A DNA stretch of 64,000 nt from positions 496,001 to 560,000 of the forward strand of contig JANRKB010000043.1 of assembly GCA_033763695.1 (NCBI GenBank), given 5' to 3'. The position numbers and the translations under genes are program-made. Position 1 is the first letter of the stretch, and each line of letters opens with the position of its first letter. This DNA is from JANRKB01 sp033763695 (GTDB lineage Bacteria > Planctomycetota > Phycisphaerae > Phycisphaerales > UBA1924). Below the pieces are notes generated by a model. The model saw nothing but the letters and a program-made list of their open reading frames with translations. It was not told where the DNA came from and ran no database searches. Positions 43,118 to 51,379 of the stretch are shown here, one piece after another.

Positions 43118-44389
43118 TCAACGCGGCGTGCGAATATCCAGCATCTGCAGCCGGTGCGTGCCGCTGCCCGGGTCGAGCACCCGATACCCCGTCACTTCGC
43201 ACGGCGAACTCACAAACGCGTGGTCCAACTTCCACCATGGACGCCCGAGCAACGCGGCCAGTGCTTGCTTGAACCACGATGCCCGCGCCGGGTCGCGTGC
43301 CAGCACGCCCAGCACTTCATCGCGCCCCGACGGGAACGTCGCCGCATAGCCGCTGCCCGCGATGTCATACGCATCACGCGCCCCGCCCGCGAGATTGGCA
43401 AGCGACGATGAGCCGCGCGGGATGTTGAAATCGCCCACGATCACATCCGGCGCAGGAAACGGCACACGATTGCCCGTCGCGAACCACTGCCCCTCGCGAT
43501 ATTCCATCGGTGCCGCGCCCAGCGTCGCGATCGCGTCGGCGGCATTGCGCGTCACCCGCGGGCGATGCAGGCTGATGTCCGACGGCAGATCGATGATCCA
43601 CACCACCAGCGGCCGCCCGAGCGACCGCAGCGCATCGCACTCCGAGACGTCGAGCTCCAGGAATGCCGCCCGCCCCGGATCGGTGCGGAAGAAGCGGTCC
43701 TGACCGAGTTTCTTGGCCTCTTCGCTCTGCGGCAGACGCAGGTCCGTCGCGCCCCAGCGCACCAGCGGCCAACGCGTCGCCACCATGAATCGCGGATCAA
43801 AGAAGACGCTCGGCGTCGGGCCCTTCGCCCCCTTGAACGCGTCGCGAAACTCAAGAAACGACTTGTAGCCCCAAAGGTTCGCGATGATCACCAGATCAGG
43901 CTCGGCGGCCAGCACATTCTGCACCCACGCCCCGCGCTCAGCCCCGCTCACGTTCCAGTACGAGAGCCGCCACGAGTTCACGCCGTCGCCGCCCAGCCGC
44001 GGCTGCGGCCCGCGCGCGAACATCCGCCACTCAATGAACACAAAGTGCGCGAGCATCACCACCAGCCCGATCGCCGCAACGCGATACAGGCCAATCGCGC
44101 GCCCGCGCCGAGTGCCCGACACACCCGCGGCAGGAGTGGGGCGTCGCAGCAAGCGCCGCGCACACGAGCGCAGCGCCCACGCGAGCGCGAGCGCCGCCGC
44201 ACCGCCGACAAGCCGCATCAGCGTGGGGACCCAGTACAGATACTGCGTGATCAGCGTCTCGTCGGTCCAGATCCGCCCGATCAACCAGCCGAGCACGCTC
44301 AGGATCGTCGTCAGCCACAGCAACGCGGCCAGCGCGTGCAGCCCCCACGCGAACGTGATGGTCAGCAGGCTGGGTGATGAACGCGACAC
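43118..44389 (-). CDS. Membrane-anchored endonuclease/exonuclease/phosphatase-family protein
   Basis: 423 residues starting at a GTG at 44389 that follows a leaderless-type -10 hexamer. Three helices fill the first 130 residues (FAWGLHALAALLWLTTILSV; LMRLVGGAAALALAWAL; VAAIGLVVMLAHFVFIEW). The EEP domain follows with LSYWNVSG (the metal-binding Asn), VIVGDFNIPRGSS and KLDHAFVSS (the late Asp-His). The usual second-motif Glu is replaced in EPDLVIIANLWG, so activity may be altered or specific. Many such proteins are phosphodiesterases acting on nucleic acids or lipids. The catalytic part is probably extracytoplasmic. Confidence 0.8.
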   Translation of the reverse strand: MSRSSPSLLTITFAWGLHALAALLWLTTILSVLGWLIGRIWTDETLITQYLYWVPTLMRLVGGAAALALAWALRSCARRLLRRPTPAAGVSGTRRGRAIGLYRVAAIGLVVMLAHFVFIEWRMFARGPQPRLGGDGVNSWRLSYWNVSGAERGAWVQNVLAAEPDLVIIANLWGYKSFLEFRDAFKGAKGPTPSVFFDPRFMVATRWPLVRWGATDLRLPQSEEAKKLGQDRFFRTDPGRAAFLELDVSECDALRSLGRPLVVWIIDLPSDISLHRPRVTRNAADAIATLGAAPMEYREGQWFATGNRVPFPAPDVIVGDFNIPRGSSSLANLAGGARDAYDIAGSGYAATFPSGRDEVLGVLARDPARASWFKQALAALLGRPWWKLDHAFVSSPCEVTGYRVLDPGSGTHRLQMLDIRTPR

Positions 44390-44395
44390 CGCCGC

Positions 44396-44401
44396 AGCCT
44401 A
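44396..44401 (-). promoter_or_regulatory. -10-like hexamer for leaderless EEP-family gene
   Basis: TAGGCT on the minus strand, six bases (GCGGCG), then the GTG start at 44389. Confidence 0.45.
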
Positions 44402-44446
44402 TCGGCATGCGCCCGCGCCGGGTTGCGGTTTTCCACGCTCTCGCGC

Positions 44447-45328
44447 TCAGTCGCCTTGGTCGAGCGGGCTGGGGGCGTCGGCCATGAACGCGCGCGAGCC
44501 TTCCGCCGGCTCGGGCAGGCGACGCGACCACTTCTGCAGGCGATCGTGACGCGTCAGGTCATAATGCAGCGGCGTCACCGTGATGCAGCGACGCATCAGC
44601 CAATCCACATCCGTGCCTTCGTCGGTGTTGTGGAAGTCCAACCCATGCCCCGCGGCCCAGTAATACGTCTCATTGATCGGGCTCACGCGCTTCTCATACA
44701 GGTCCACCAACCCGTGCACGTTCTGCGGACACACCCGGATCGGCGGCATCGGTCCGCTGCCTTCGGTGATCGGGATGTTGATGCTCAGACATTCATGCCG
44801 ATCGGGCAAGCCATCCTTCAGGATCAAGTCGATCACGTGCCGAGCGCGGGCCGTAGCAATGTCAAACCGCGGCTTGCCCTTGCCCAGGTGCAGGCTCACG
44901 GCAATCGACGGCACACCCAGGAACGCCGCCTCGATCGCCGCCGCCACCGTTCCCGAATAGATGACGTTGACGCCGACGTTGGCCCCCGCGTTCATGCCGC
45001 TGATGACCAGGTCCGGTCGCGTGCCGCGCCCAAATCGATCGGGCCACAGCGTGCTCACCGCCAGTTTGACGCAGTCCGCCGGACGTCCGTCAACCGCCGT
45101 GCCCCCAAACCGCGGCGTCACCTGCGCCTCGCTCACCATCAACGGCTTGTGGAACGTGACGCCGTGCCCCGTCGCGGACTGGACATGAAGCGGCGCAACC
45201 GTGTGCACAACGCTGTCGCGCCCACCGATGGGGCCGTGGGCCTTCGCGTCAGGGTCCAGCAGCGCCTCGTGCATGGCGATGATGCCGGGTGCCCGAATGC
45301 CGTCGTCGTTGGTGAGCAAAATCCGCAT
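44447..45328 (-). CDS. surE: 5'/3'-nucleotidase SurE
   Basis: 293 residues from the ATG at 45328, where the family begins with MRILLTNDDGIRAPG (metal-binding Asp8 and Asp9). The longer open frame upstream lacks any start signal. The Asn-binding motif SGMNAGANVG and YSGTVAAAIEAAFLGVPSIA are present. SurE hydrolyses nucleoside monophosphates and short polyphosphates and is linked to stress survival. It is longer than the E. coli enzyme (253 residues) because of a C-terminal extension ending SPLDQGD. It is divergent from a VPSP-tailed protein gene and lies 57 bases upstream of the EEP-family gene. Confidence 0.94.
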   Translation of the reverse strand: MRILLTNDDGIRAPGIIAMHEALLDPDAKAHGPIGGRDSVVHTVAPLHVQSATGHGVTFHKPLMVSEAQVTPRFGGTAVDGRPADCVKLAVSTLWPDRFGRGTRPDLVISGMNAGANVGVNVIYSGTVAAAIEAAFLGVPSIAVSLHLGKGKPRFDIATARARHVIDLILKDGLPDRHECLSINIPITEGSGPMPPIRVCPQNVHGLVDLYEKRVSPINETYYWAAGHGLDFHNTDEGTDVDWLMRRCITVTPLHYDLTRHDRLQKWSRRLPEPAEGSRAFMADAPSPLDQGD

Positions 45329-45334
45329 GGGCAG

Positions 45335-45340
45335 ACGATA
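45335..45340 (-). promoter_or_regulatory. -10-like hexamer for leaderless surE
   Basis: TATCGT on the minus strand, six bases (CTGCCC), then the ATG at 45328. Confidence 0.45.
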
Positions 45341-45378
45341 GCGACTCGCGTTCGGCACGCCCGCCGCGATGGTCATCA

Positions 45379-45400
45379 GACCCGGTGAATACACCGGGTC
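45379..45400. promoter_or_regulatory. Perfect 9-bp inverted repeat, possible operator
   Basis: GACCCGGTG-AATA-CACCGGGTC lies between the divergent surE and VPSP-protein genes, 39 bases upstream of the surE -10-like hexamer. No T-run follows on either strand, so a terminator is unlikely. Confidence 0.45.
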
Positions 45401-45542
45401 TTGTCGCCCTCCACCCTTCCACGGCACGAACCGTGCGCCAAAACTGGGGAAGACCCCGCAAAAACCCACGCAATCGTTTGCCAAACCGCAGTTTGCGCGC
45501 ATGTTTGGGATGGATGTGGTGAGTTCTCTTCGGGAGGAAGCT

Positions 45543-46148
45543 ATGCGCTGTTCGCAACTGCTTGGTTTGGCTCTGGTCGCTGGTGCGACATCGTTCTCGT
45601 CCGGGCTCGCCTCGGGCCAGATCTATCTCTCCGGCGCAGTCTGGTACGGCGCCGACGCCAACGGCTCAACCCTCACCGAGCCGGCCGAGTATGACAACAT
45701 CGTCGGCACCGGCAACTTCGGCGGCCGCATCAACGCGACAGCCCGCGGCACCACGTTCCTGCTCAACGACGGCGACAACCTCTTCACGTACGACAGCGTC
45801 GGCGGCAACTACAACGCCATCTCGATGTACTTCTCGTCCGACGCCGGCCCGTTCAACCGCGCCTTTGGCTCGACGCCCGACCTGGTCGTCTACGGCAGCA
45901 CCTCGCCGCTCACGCCGATCGTCGGTGCGCTCGTGCAGACCAACGGCCAGTTCTCTGGCACGAAGGCCTACGCCGGCAACAACTCCTTCACGATCGGTGA
46001 TCGCACTGTGGTCGTGACCGCCTTCACAGCGACCGGCCAGGGCAACGGTACGTTCACGCTGACTGTGGTGCCCTCGCCCGCCGGTCTGGGCGTGCTCGCC
46101 GCGGCAGGCACGTTCGCGGGTCGCCGCCGCCGCTCGACCGGCGTGTAA
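45543..46148 (+). CDS. Exported protein with VPSP-type C-terminal sorting tail
   Basis: 201 residues from the ATG at 45543, six bases after GGAGG; the upstream open frame is not needed. Signal peptide MRCSQLLGLALVAGATSFSS, with cleavage near GLASGQ. The mature part is beta-rich and Asn/Gly/Thr-rich (GTTFLLNDGDNLFTYDSVGG; NNSFTIGDRTVVVTAF). The C-terminus is VVPSPAGLGVLAAAGTFAG followed by four Arg, the second VPSP / hydrophobic / basic tail in the window. No enzyme motif. A hairpin that may terminate transcription follows at 46176. Confidence 0.8.
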   Translation: MRCSQLLGLALVAGATSFSSGLASGQIYLSGAVWYGADANGSTLTEPAEYDNIVGTGNFGGRINATARGTTFLLNDGDNLFTYDSVGGNYNAISMYFSSDAGPFNRAFGSTPDLVVYGSTSPLTPIVGALVQTNGQFSGTKAYAGNNSFTIGDRTVVVTAFTATGQGNGTFTLTVVPSPAGLGVLAAAGTFAGRRRRSTGV

Positions 46149-46175
46149 GCGTCGATTCTGACATCTGGCAACAAC

Positions 46176-46206
46176 ATGACCGGGCGGCAACACGCCGCTC
46201 GGTCAT
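46176..46206 (+). terminator. Hairpin, probable terminator between convergent genes
   Basis: ATGACCGGGCGGC / GCCGCTCGGTCAT (13 pairs, one of them G-U) around an AACAC loop, 27 bases after the stop of the VPSP-tailed gene. Only TT follows, so as an intrinsic terminator it is weak. Confidence 0.5.
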
Positions 46207-46265
46207 TTCGCGCGCCCAAACTTCCGGATCTCCGCCAGATCAACCACGCGATGATCGCAACGTGC

Positions 46266-46297
46266 CACTGAGTTTCGAGTCTTCGAGAAACTCAGTG
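46266..46297 (+). repeat. Hairpin repeat family B, copy 3
   Basis: Stem CACTGAGTTTC / GAAACTCAGTG (11 perfect pairs) around the same loop as copy 1, GAGTCTTCGA, preceded by CGTGC (46261-46265). It lies between convergent genes. Confidence 0.8.
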
Positions 46298-46385
46298 TGC
46301 TACTCCGGCACGATCGGACCGTCGAAGCGCACTGACCTCCTCGTCAAGCCTCAGCAGTCCCCGGCACGCGATCGCCGCGAAGCCC

Positions 46386-47072
46386 TCAGCACCCTTGCCC
46401 AAACTCCGCGACAAACGCGTCAAAATCCTCGAATGTGAGGAAGCCATCGCAGTTCAGATCGCTGCTCGCCGAGCCGCCCTCAAACGAGCTGACGAACGCG
46501 TCGAAGTCCTCAAACGTCAGGAAGCCGTCGCCATTGAAGTCGGCGGCACAGAATGCGGTGAGCCGGGCTTCGCCGCTCGTGAACGACATGCTGCCGACGA
46601 GGAACGCCGGCGTGAGCACGACATTGGTCAGGTCAAAGTACGCAACGCCGTCGCCGCGGATGCCGACCGTAAGCGTCAGCCCATACGTGACGCTCAGCAG
46701 GCCCAGCTGCGTCGTGCCGCTCTGCGTGTCGCTGCCCAGCACCAGCGGCAGCGTGCCCGCGGGGTTGCATGACTCGCCCGACAGCCCCGCCGACGCGCCG
46801 GGCGCAAATGCCTCCAGCACCGTCGCGACCGGCGTGGGGTTGGGGTAGAGCGTCTTGAGCACGCCACTGTCGCCCTTCACCAAGCCCGTGACTTCGTAGC
46901 GATAGTGCCGCGCCGCGTCGATTGTCGCTGGTGCCGCGGTCGACGAATCCCGCGACTGGTTCGTCGCGTTCTTGATCTGCACGCCGGTCAGATCGATCGT
47001 GACGCTGGGGGCGGCAATCGCAGCCGTGGCAAACGCACCAACAGAACCGACGGCGAGAAACAAACGCGTCAT
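46386..47072 (-). CDS. Exported protein with GC-type dockerin tail
   Basis: 228 residues from the ATG at 47072, nine bases after GGAG; a TTG six bases upstream is in frame but unlikely. Signal peptide MTRLFLAVGSVGAFATAAIA. The central domain (about 22-170) is beta-like with no known motif (VTGLVKGDSGVLKTLYPNPT; VTYGLTLTVGIRGDGVAYFD). The tail begins FCAADFNGDGFLTFEDFDAF and repeats as DLNCDGFLTFEDFDAF, ending GQGC. This copy has an extra Cys inside the second calcium loop, unlike the other four. Its other end faces the repeat-rich region at 47.1-47.7 kb. Confidence 0.82.
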   Translation of the reverse strand: MTRLFLAVGSVGAFATAAIAAPSVTIDLTGVQIKNATNQSRDSSTAAPATIDAARHYRYEVTGLVKGDSGVLKTLYPNPTPVATVLEAFAPGASAGLSGESCNPAGTLPLVLGSDTQSGTTQLGLLSVTYGLTLTVGIRGDGVAYFDLTNVVLTPAFLVGSMSFTSGEARLTAFCAADFNGDGFLTFEDFDAFVSSFEGGSASSDLNCDGFLTFEDFDAFVAEFGQGC

Positions 47073-47336
47073 CGTCAAAGCTCCGTGAAAACACCGCAGA
47101 GCTCAAGCGTATTCAACATCAAGACACGCAGAAGAAGTGGCAAAGTGGCCGCGTGACGCACCGGCACGCGCCAACATGAGCCGCGCCGGTTGATCTCCGC
47201 TCTTCCTGACTTTGTGATTCTTGACTCTTGACTCCGTGACTTGCCTTCTCCGCCCTTGGCACTCCGCGTTGCGTGTTTGGCTTCGTGCCTTCGGTCCGCT
47301 CGCTCCATCGTCCTTTGCTGTCCTCTTGCGTCTCTT

Positions 47337-47393
47337 CAACCGCGACGCGGTTGTGGTTCATAGCCGTGGGTCGCGGCGCAGCCGCACCCACGG
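47337..47393 (+). repeat. Double-hairpin repeat, family A copy 2
   Basis: CAACCGC-GAC-GCGGTTG (47337-47353), then a spacer ending CATAG, then a hairpin with arms CCGTGGGT / ACCCACGG (47364-47393). Compared with copy 1 the second stem has changed on both arms and still pairs. Confidence 0.75.
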
Positions 47394-47482
47394 AGAGCGC
47401 AGCCCAATCGTCATGCATCGTCGATGCTGGATCGTGAGAGCCACGATTCAACGTTGTCAAACCCGCGAAGGGGGATCCTTTT

Positions 47483-47538
47483 CGTCGGGTGCGGCTGCGC
47501 CGCGACCCGACGCTATTCACCTTCACGGCTTCGCCGTG
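47483..47538 (-). repeat. Double-hairpin repeat, family A copy 3 (inverted)
   Basis: Large hairpin CGTCGGGT / ACCCGACG at 47483-47512 with a GC-rich inner stem, the CTATT spacer (reverse of AATAG), then CACGGC-TTC-GCCGTG at 47524-47538. The small stem differs from other copies but keeps the GAA/TTC loop. Confidence 0.75.
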
Positions 47539-47710
47539 CAACGCAGGTTGCACGCATGCGCCATCCAGCGATCATGCTGCAACTCAACGCTCCCTGTCTC
47601 TCTGCCTCCCTGTCTCCTTGTCTCCTTGCCTCGTGTGTCCTGTCTCGTGACTCATGTCCTTGATTTCTGCCTTCCGCACTCCGTCTCTTCGTCTCTCCGT
47701 CTCTTCCCGC

Positions 47711-50700
47711 TCACGGACACCCATCGAGGAACGTCGCGACGAACTGGTCGAAGTCCTCAAAGTCGATGAAGCCGTCGCGGTTCTGGTCCGCCGTCAGCAG
47801 TCCCTGCTCAAACGCATCGACGAACGCCTCGATATCCGCGAAATCCACCGACGCATCACGATTGAAGTCCGGCGGGCACGACGGCGTCAGTCCGATGATG
47901 TGAACCTTGCCGTCGGTCATCACGGCCACCAGTTCGCGTCGGCCGTCGCCATCGACATCGGCCGCGGTCATGTCCACGAGCGTTGTGCCGTTGGGCAGCG
48001 TGAGCGCGGAATCAAATCGGTCAGGGAACGCGCCACCGACGCGATTAAAGAACGAAATACTGTTCCCGTCGCCCTGTGGCGTCCAGCGCAGAATGAATCC
48101 GTCGGTCAGCCCGACGCTGTTGACGCCTTCGCCAACGATGTAGTCCCCGTGGAGCGAGATGCCGATGGCGTTGGTGAGCGTCCAGCCGGTGAGGTCGACG
48201 CCGCGGCTCGGCAGGAATGTATTGAGATCTTGAAAACCGATCGGGGCGGCCCAGATGAACGCCCGCCAGCCGCTGGGCGTGAGGCCTTGGCCGACGATGA
48301 TGTCGCCGCCGGGCGAGATCGCGAAGGGCGTGGTGTTCATCGCGTCGCTGCCGTTGGGCAGGCCGCCGATGTCGACCATTCCCGTGGCGCTGGTCCAGCG
48401 GAAGGCGACGTTGTCGCCGTTGGCGCGGGTGCTGTCGCCGGCGATCACGCTGCCATCGGGCGTGACCGCGATCGCTTCGGAGAAGTTGTGCGTGGCGTCG
48501 AGCACGCCCAGCGACTCCATCGGATTGTCGCCAACTTTGCGAAACGCGTGGCGATGGGCCGTGTTGGTGGTCGGGCGGCTGGCACCGATGATGGTCGAGC
48601 CGTCGGAACTCACGCCCCAGGCAGTGCTGTAGGGCGAGAGGCCGTTGAGATAGCCCAAACCCACCATGCCTTTGGCGCTGGTCCACTTGAAGGCCTCGAT
48701 GCCGCGCTTCGCGCCCGAGTAACCGACGACCGTGCCTCCGTCCAGACTGACGGCGTTGGCGAACGAGAAGAACGAGCCGCCGGACAGAGCACCAAGGCCG
48801 ACCATGCCCTTCTCGGGCGTCCAGCGGAAGGCTTCGCTGCCGCGCCACGAACTGCTCTGGCCCACGACGACATCGCCCAGCGCGTTGGTCGCGCGGGCAA
48901 TGGCGTAGTTGTTGCCGCCCGCCAGATCGCCGAGCGTGTTGACAACTCCATTGAGCGACTTGCGGATGGCGACGGTGCCCGCGGACGTCGTGGTGAGGCC
49001 GACGGCGTAGACGCCGTTCTGCGAGATGCCATTGACCGTGGCGGAGTTGTTGGTGATGTTCAGCGGCACGATCGCGCTGTTGATCTGGCGCACCGGCCAT
49101 GTGCCGCTCACGCCGCCGACCACGCCGGTCACCGTGCCGGCGAGAATCGCACCGTCATTGCTGATCGCGGCCCAGTTGCTGAGCGCAAACGACGACGCGA
49201 CCGGCGTCGGGTAGGGCTTGGTGGTATCGCCGAAGTACTCGGGGCCATAGAAGCCGCACCAGACCTCGGGCGTCGACCCGACATCGATCAATCGCGCGCC
49301 GGTGTAATAGCGGTCGCCGAAGCCGCCGTCACGAAAGATGCCCTGCGAGACGATGATCGGGTCAATCGGATTCGCGGCGGAGGCCGAGGAGACAATCTCC
49401 CACCTGCGACGCAGTTGCGGCGGCTGCGTCAGCACATCGGCATAGAACGAGCCGAGCACCTTCAGACCATCGCCGCTGATGCGGCGCACGCCATACGGCG
49501 TCACCGTGCCGCCGAATCCGATGTTGAGCGACGGCGCCGCAATCGCGACCACGCTCGGTCCGCCCGCGCTCCCCGGCAGCCGCACCACGCGATTGTCGCC
49601 AAATGTGGCGTCTCCGCCGGCCGAATCCGTGCACACGACGATTGTCCCGTCGGGCGAGACATCGCGCACCACCGACGGATAGACCGTGTCCGCAACGCCC
49701 GCCGCGGCCATGATGTCCGGCAGGCGACGGCTGCCATCCGCGCTCGTCCAGATGAACCCCGAGCGCGGATCTTGCTCCAGCGATCCGCCGACGACGCTGC
49801 CGTTGTTCGAGACGCCGCTCGCAGACATCGCGACGCCCTCATAGCCAGCAACCTCGGGCAGCACAACCATGCCGCCGCTGAGCGTCCAGCGGAAGGCCCG
49901 CTTCGCGCCCGCGGCGGTCTGCACTTCGCCGACCACCACGTTGCCGTCGCCGCTGACGCGAGTCGCGATGGTCTTGGTGTAGCCCGACGGAACTGGCAAC
50001 GTGGTGCGTGTGTACGGTGCGCGCCAATGCCACGACGTCGTGCCAGCCGTGCCGACCACGACATTGCCGTCGTTCGACATGTCGACGGCTGTGCCCTGGA
50101 ACGACTCCGCCGCACCCAGTGTGCCCAGCGAACGGATGTATCGCGCGTTGATCGCGCTGGTGGCGATCGCCAGTACATCCGGCGCGCCGCTGGACGTGGT
50201 GCTGGAGTTGAACGCGACTATCTTTGCGACATCTTCGGTGGAAGTGGAGCGGAAGGGCGTAAACCCGCGCGTGGGAAAAGGCTCACCCGAGCCATACACG
50301 CTGACGCTTGGGCCGCCGTTCGCGCCGACCGGAGACGGCATCGATACCAGGATCTCCGCCGCCGTCGAATCCTCAACATCCGCCACCGCCAGCACGCGAG
50401 ACCAACCGGGAATCAGCGGGATCGTCGTGGGCGTGCCCCACTCCACCCCGCCCGGCGGCAGTTCCGAGCCGTTGGGATTGGGGCAGCAGAGCGTGCGCGC
50501 GAACGGATAGATCGTGATCAGGCCCGCGTCGGGGCTCAGCAGGATCATGTCGCGCTTCGCGTCGGCGTTCATGTCGGCGAACGCCATCTGTTCCGGCGTG
50601 CCGCTCGCGGCGTTCACCGTGTCGATGCCAGGGAAGCCGCCCGAACCGTCGCCCGTGCGCGACGTCGACGTCTTCGTACTCCTCGACGAGCCCATCAGCG

Positions 50701-51217
50701 ATGGATTGGTCTGGCCGTCTTCAAAGTCGACGATCGCCACGGTGCTCGCCTTCTCGTTCGTCGACCACGACGAACTAGTGCCGCTCGGCGTCTGCCAGCG
50801 ACTCGCGCCCGACAAGCCCGGCTGATTCAGCAGGATCGTCGCAACCGTCGACGCAGACCCGATCAGGAGGTCCGGCAATCCGCCGCTGCCCGACGCCAGC
50901 GCGTTCATGTCGCCCGCCGTGATCGACGACGGCGTATCGCTCAGCGTCTTGCTCTCGCGCCCGAACGTCAGATCCGGATTCGCAAGCAGCGTCACAAGTT
51001 CCTTGGCTGTGGTCGCCAGCACCGGATCGGCGCGGCCATCGCCATTCACATCCACCGCCACCACGCCCACGGGCTTGCCCGTCGTCGCCGCCTGCGTCGT
51101 CGTGCGCAGCACCGGGCTCCACTGCGCGTGCGCATGCCCCGCACACACAAACGCAACGCCCGCAAGCAATGCGGCATGATGCAACGGCGAACCAAGTCGC
51201 GCGGCGGACTGTGTCAT
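47711..51217 (-). CDS. Large exported HAF-repeat protein with GC-type dockerin tail
   Basis: 1,168 residues; GAGGGG lies eight bases before the ATG and a signal peptide ends at AGHAHAQ. Residues about 35-340 carry FG-GAP/VCBS-like calcium repeats (VDVNGDGRADPVLATTAKEL; ADMNADAKRDMILLSPD). Residues about 360-1030 hold many HAF-type repeats of the form GVSSDGSTIIG / AFRWTPEKGMVGLG, each a beta hairpin of about 45-50 residues. Another VCBS-like unit follows (ADVDGDGRRELVAVMTDGKV). The tail CPPDFNRDASVDFADIEAFV and DQNRDGFIDFEDFDQFV ends DGCP, one residue beyond the usual Gly-Cys. Probably a surface adhesin or cell-wall scaffold; no enzyme motif. Confidence 0.88.
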   Translation of the reverse strand: MTQSAARLGSPLHHAALLAGVAFVCAGHAHAQWSPVLRTTTQAATTGKPVGVVAVDVNGDGRADPVLATTAKELVTLLANPDLTFGRESKTLSDTPSSITAGDMNALASGSGGLPDLLIGSASTVATILLNQPGLSGASRWQTPSGTSSSWSTNEKASTVAIVDFEDGQTNPSLMGSSRSTKTSTSRTGDGSGGFPGIDTVNAASGTPEQMAFADMNADAKRDMILLSPDAGLITIYPFARTLCCPNPNGSELPPGGVEWGTPTTIPLIPGWSRVLAVADVEDSTAAEILVSMPSPVGANGGPSVSVYGSGEPFPTRGFTPFRSTSTEDVAKIVAFNSSTTSSGAPDVLAIATSAINARYIRSLGTLGAAESFQGTAVDMSNDGNVVVGTAGTTSWHWRAPYTRTTLPVPSGYTKTIATRVSGDGNVVVGEVQTAAGAKRAFRWTLSGGMVVLPEVAGYEGVAMSASGVSNNGSVVGGSLEQDPRSGFIWTSADGSRRLPDIMAAAGVADTVYPSVVRDVSPDGTIVVCTDSAGGDATFGDNRVVRLPGSAGGPSVVAIAAPSLNIGFGGTVTPYGVRRISGDGLKVLGSFYADVLTQPPQLRRRWEIVSSASAANPIDPIIVSQGIFRDGGFGDRYYTGARLIDVGSTPEVWCGFYGPEYFGDTTKPYPTPVASSFALSNWAAISNDGAILAGTVTGVVGGVSGTWPVRQINSAIVPLNITNNSATVNGISQNGVYAVGLTTTSAGTVAIRKSLNGVVNTLGDLAGGNNYAIARATNALGDVVVGQSSSWRGSEAFRWTPEKGMVGLGALSGGSFFSFANAVSLDGGTVVGYSGAKRGIEAFKWTSAKGMVGLGYLNGLSPYSTAWGVSSDGSTIIGASRPTTNTAHRHAFRKVGDNPMESLGVLDATHNFSEAIAVTPDGSVIAGDSTRANGDNVAFRWTSATGMVDIGGLPNGSDAMNTTPFAISPGGDIIVGQGLTPSGWRAFIWAAPIGFQDLNTFLPSRGVDLTGWTLTNAIGISLHGDYIVGEGVNSVGLTDGFILRWTPQGDGNSISFFNRVGGAFPDRFDSALTLPNGTTLVDMTAADVDGDGRRELVAVMTDGKVHIIGLTPSCPPDFNRDASVDFADIEAFVDAFEQGLLTADQNRDGFIDFEDFDQFVATFLDGCP

Positions 51218-51379
51218 GGCGATACCCCTCGAGCCCCGGGCTCGGCGAGCCTACGCCCACCACTCCCAAGCCCAGAACATGAGTATCCACGAACTTCGCG
51301 CGCGATGCAATAACAATCTGTGCATCGAGCGTTCCGCCCGCGCACAGCACGCAACGCGCTGACAACCTCGTTCGCCCGC

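Larger units (their letters stand above)
47073..47710. other. Repeat-rich intergenic region between two dockerin-tailed genes
   Basis: Two family A double hairpins sit here in opposite orientation (47337-47393 and 47483-47538), plus a small hairpin ATCGTG / CACGAT at 47431-47447. On one side, imperfect TTGACTC-type repeats run around 47215-47245. On the other, a C/T-rich stretch of CTCCTTG-type units runs from about 47590 to 47710. No credible gene. Confidence 0.65.

Noticed and set aside
47590..47710. C/T-rich short units read as a possible CRISPR or tandem array
   Set aside because: Units are short, irregular and unspaced; there are no direct repeats with spacers and no cas genes.
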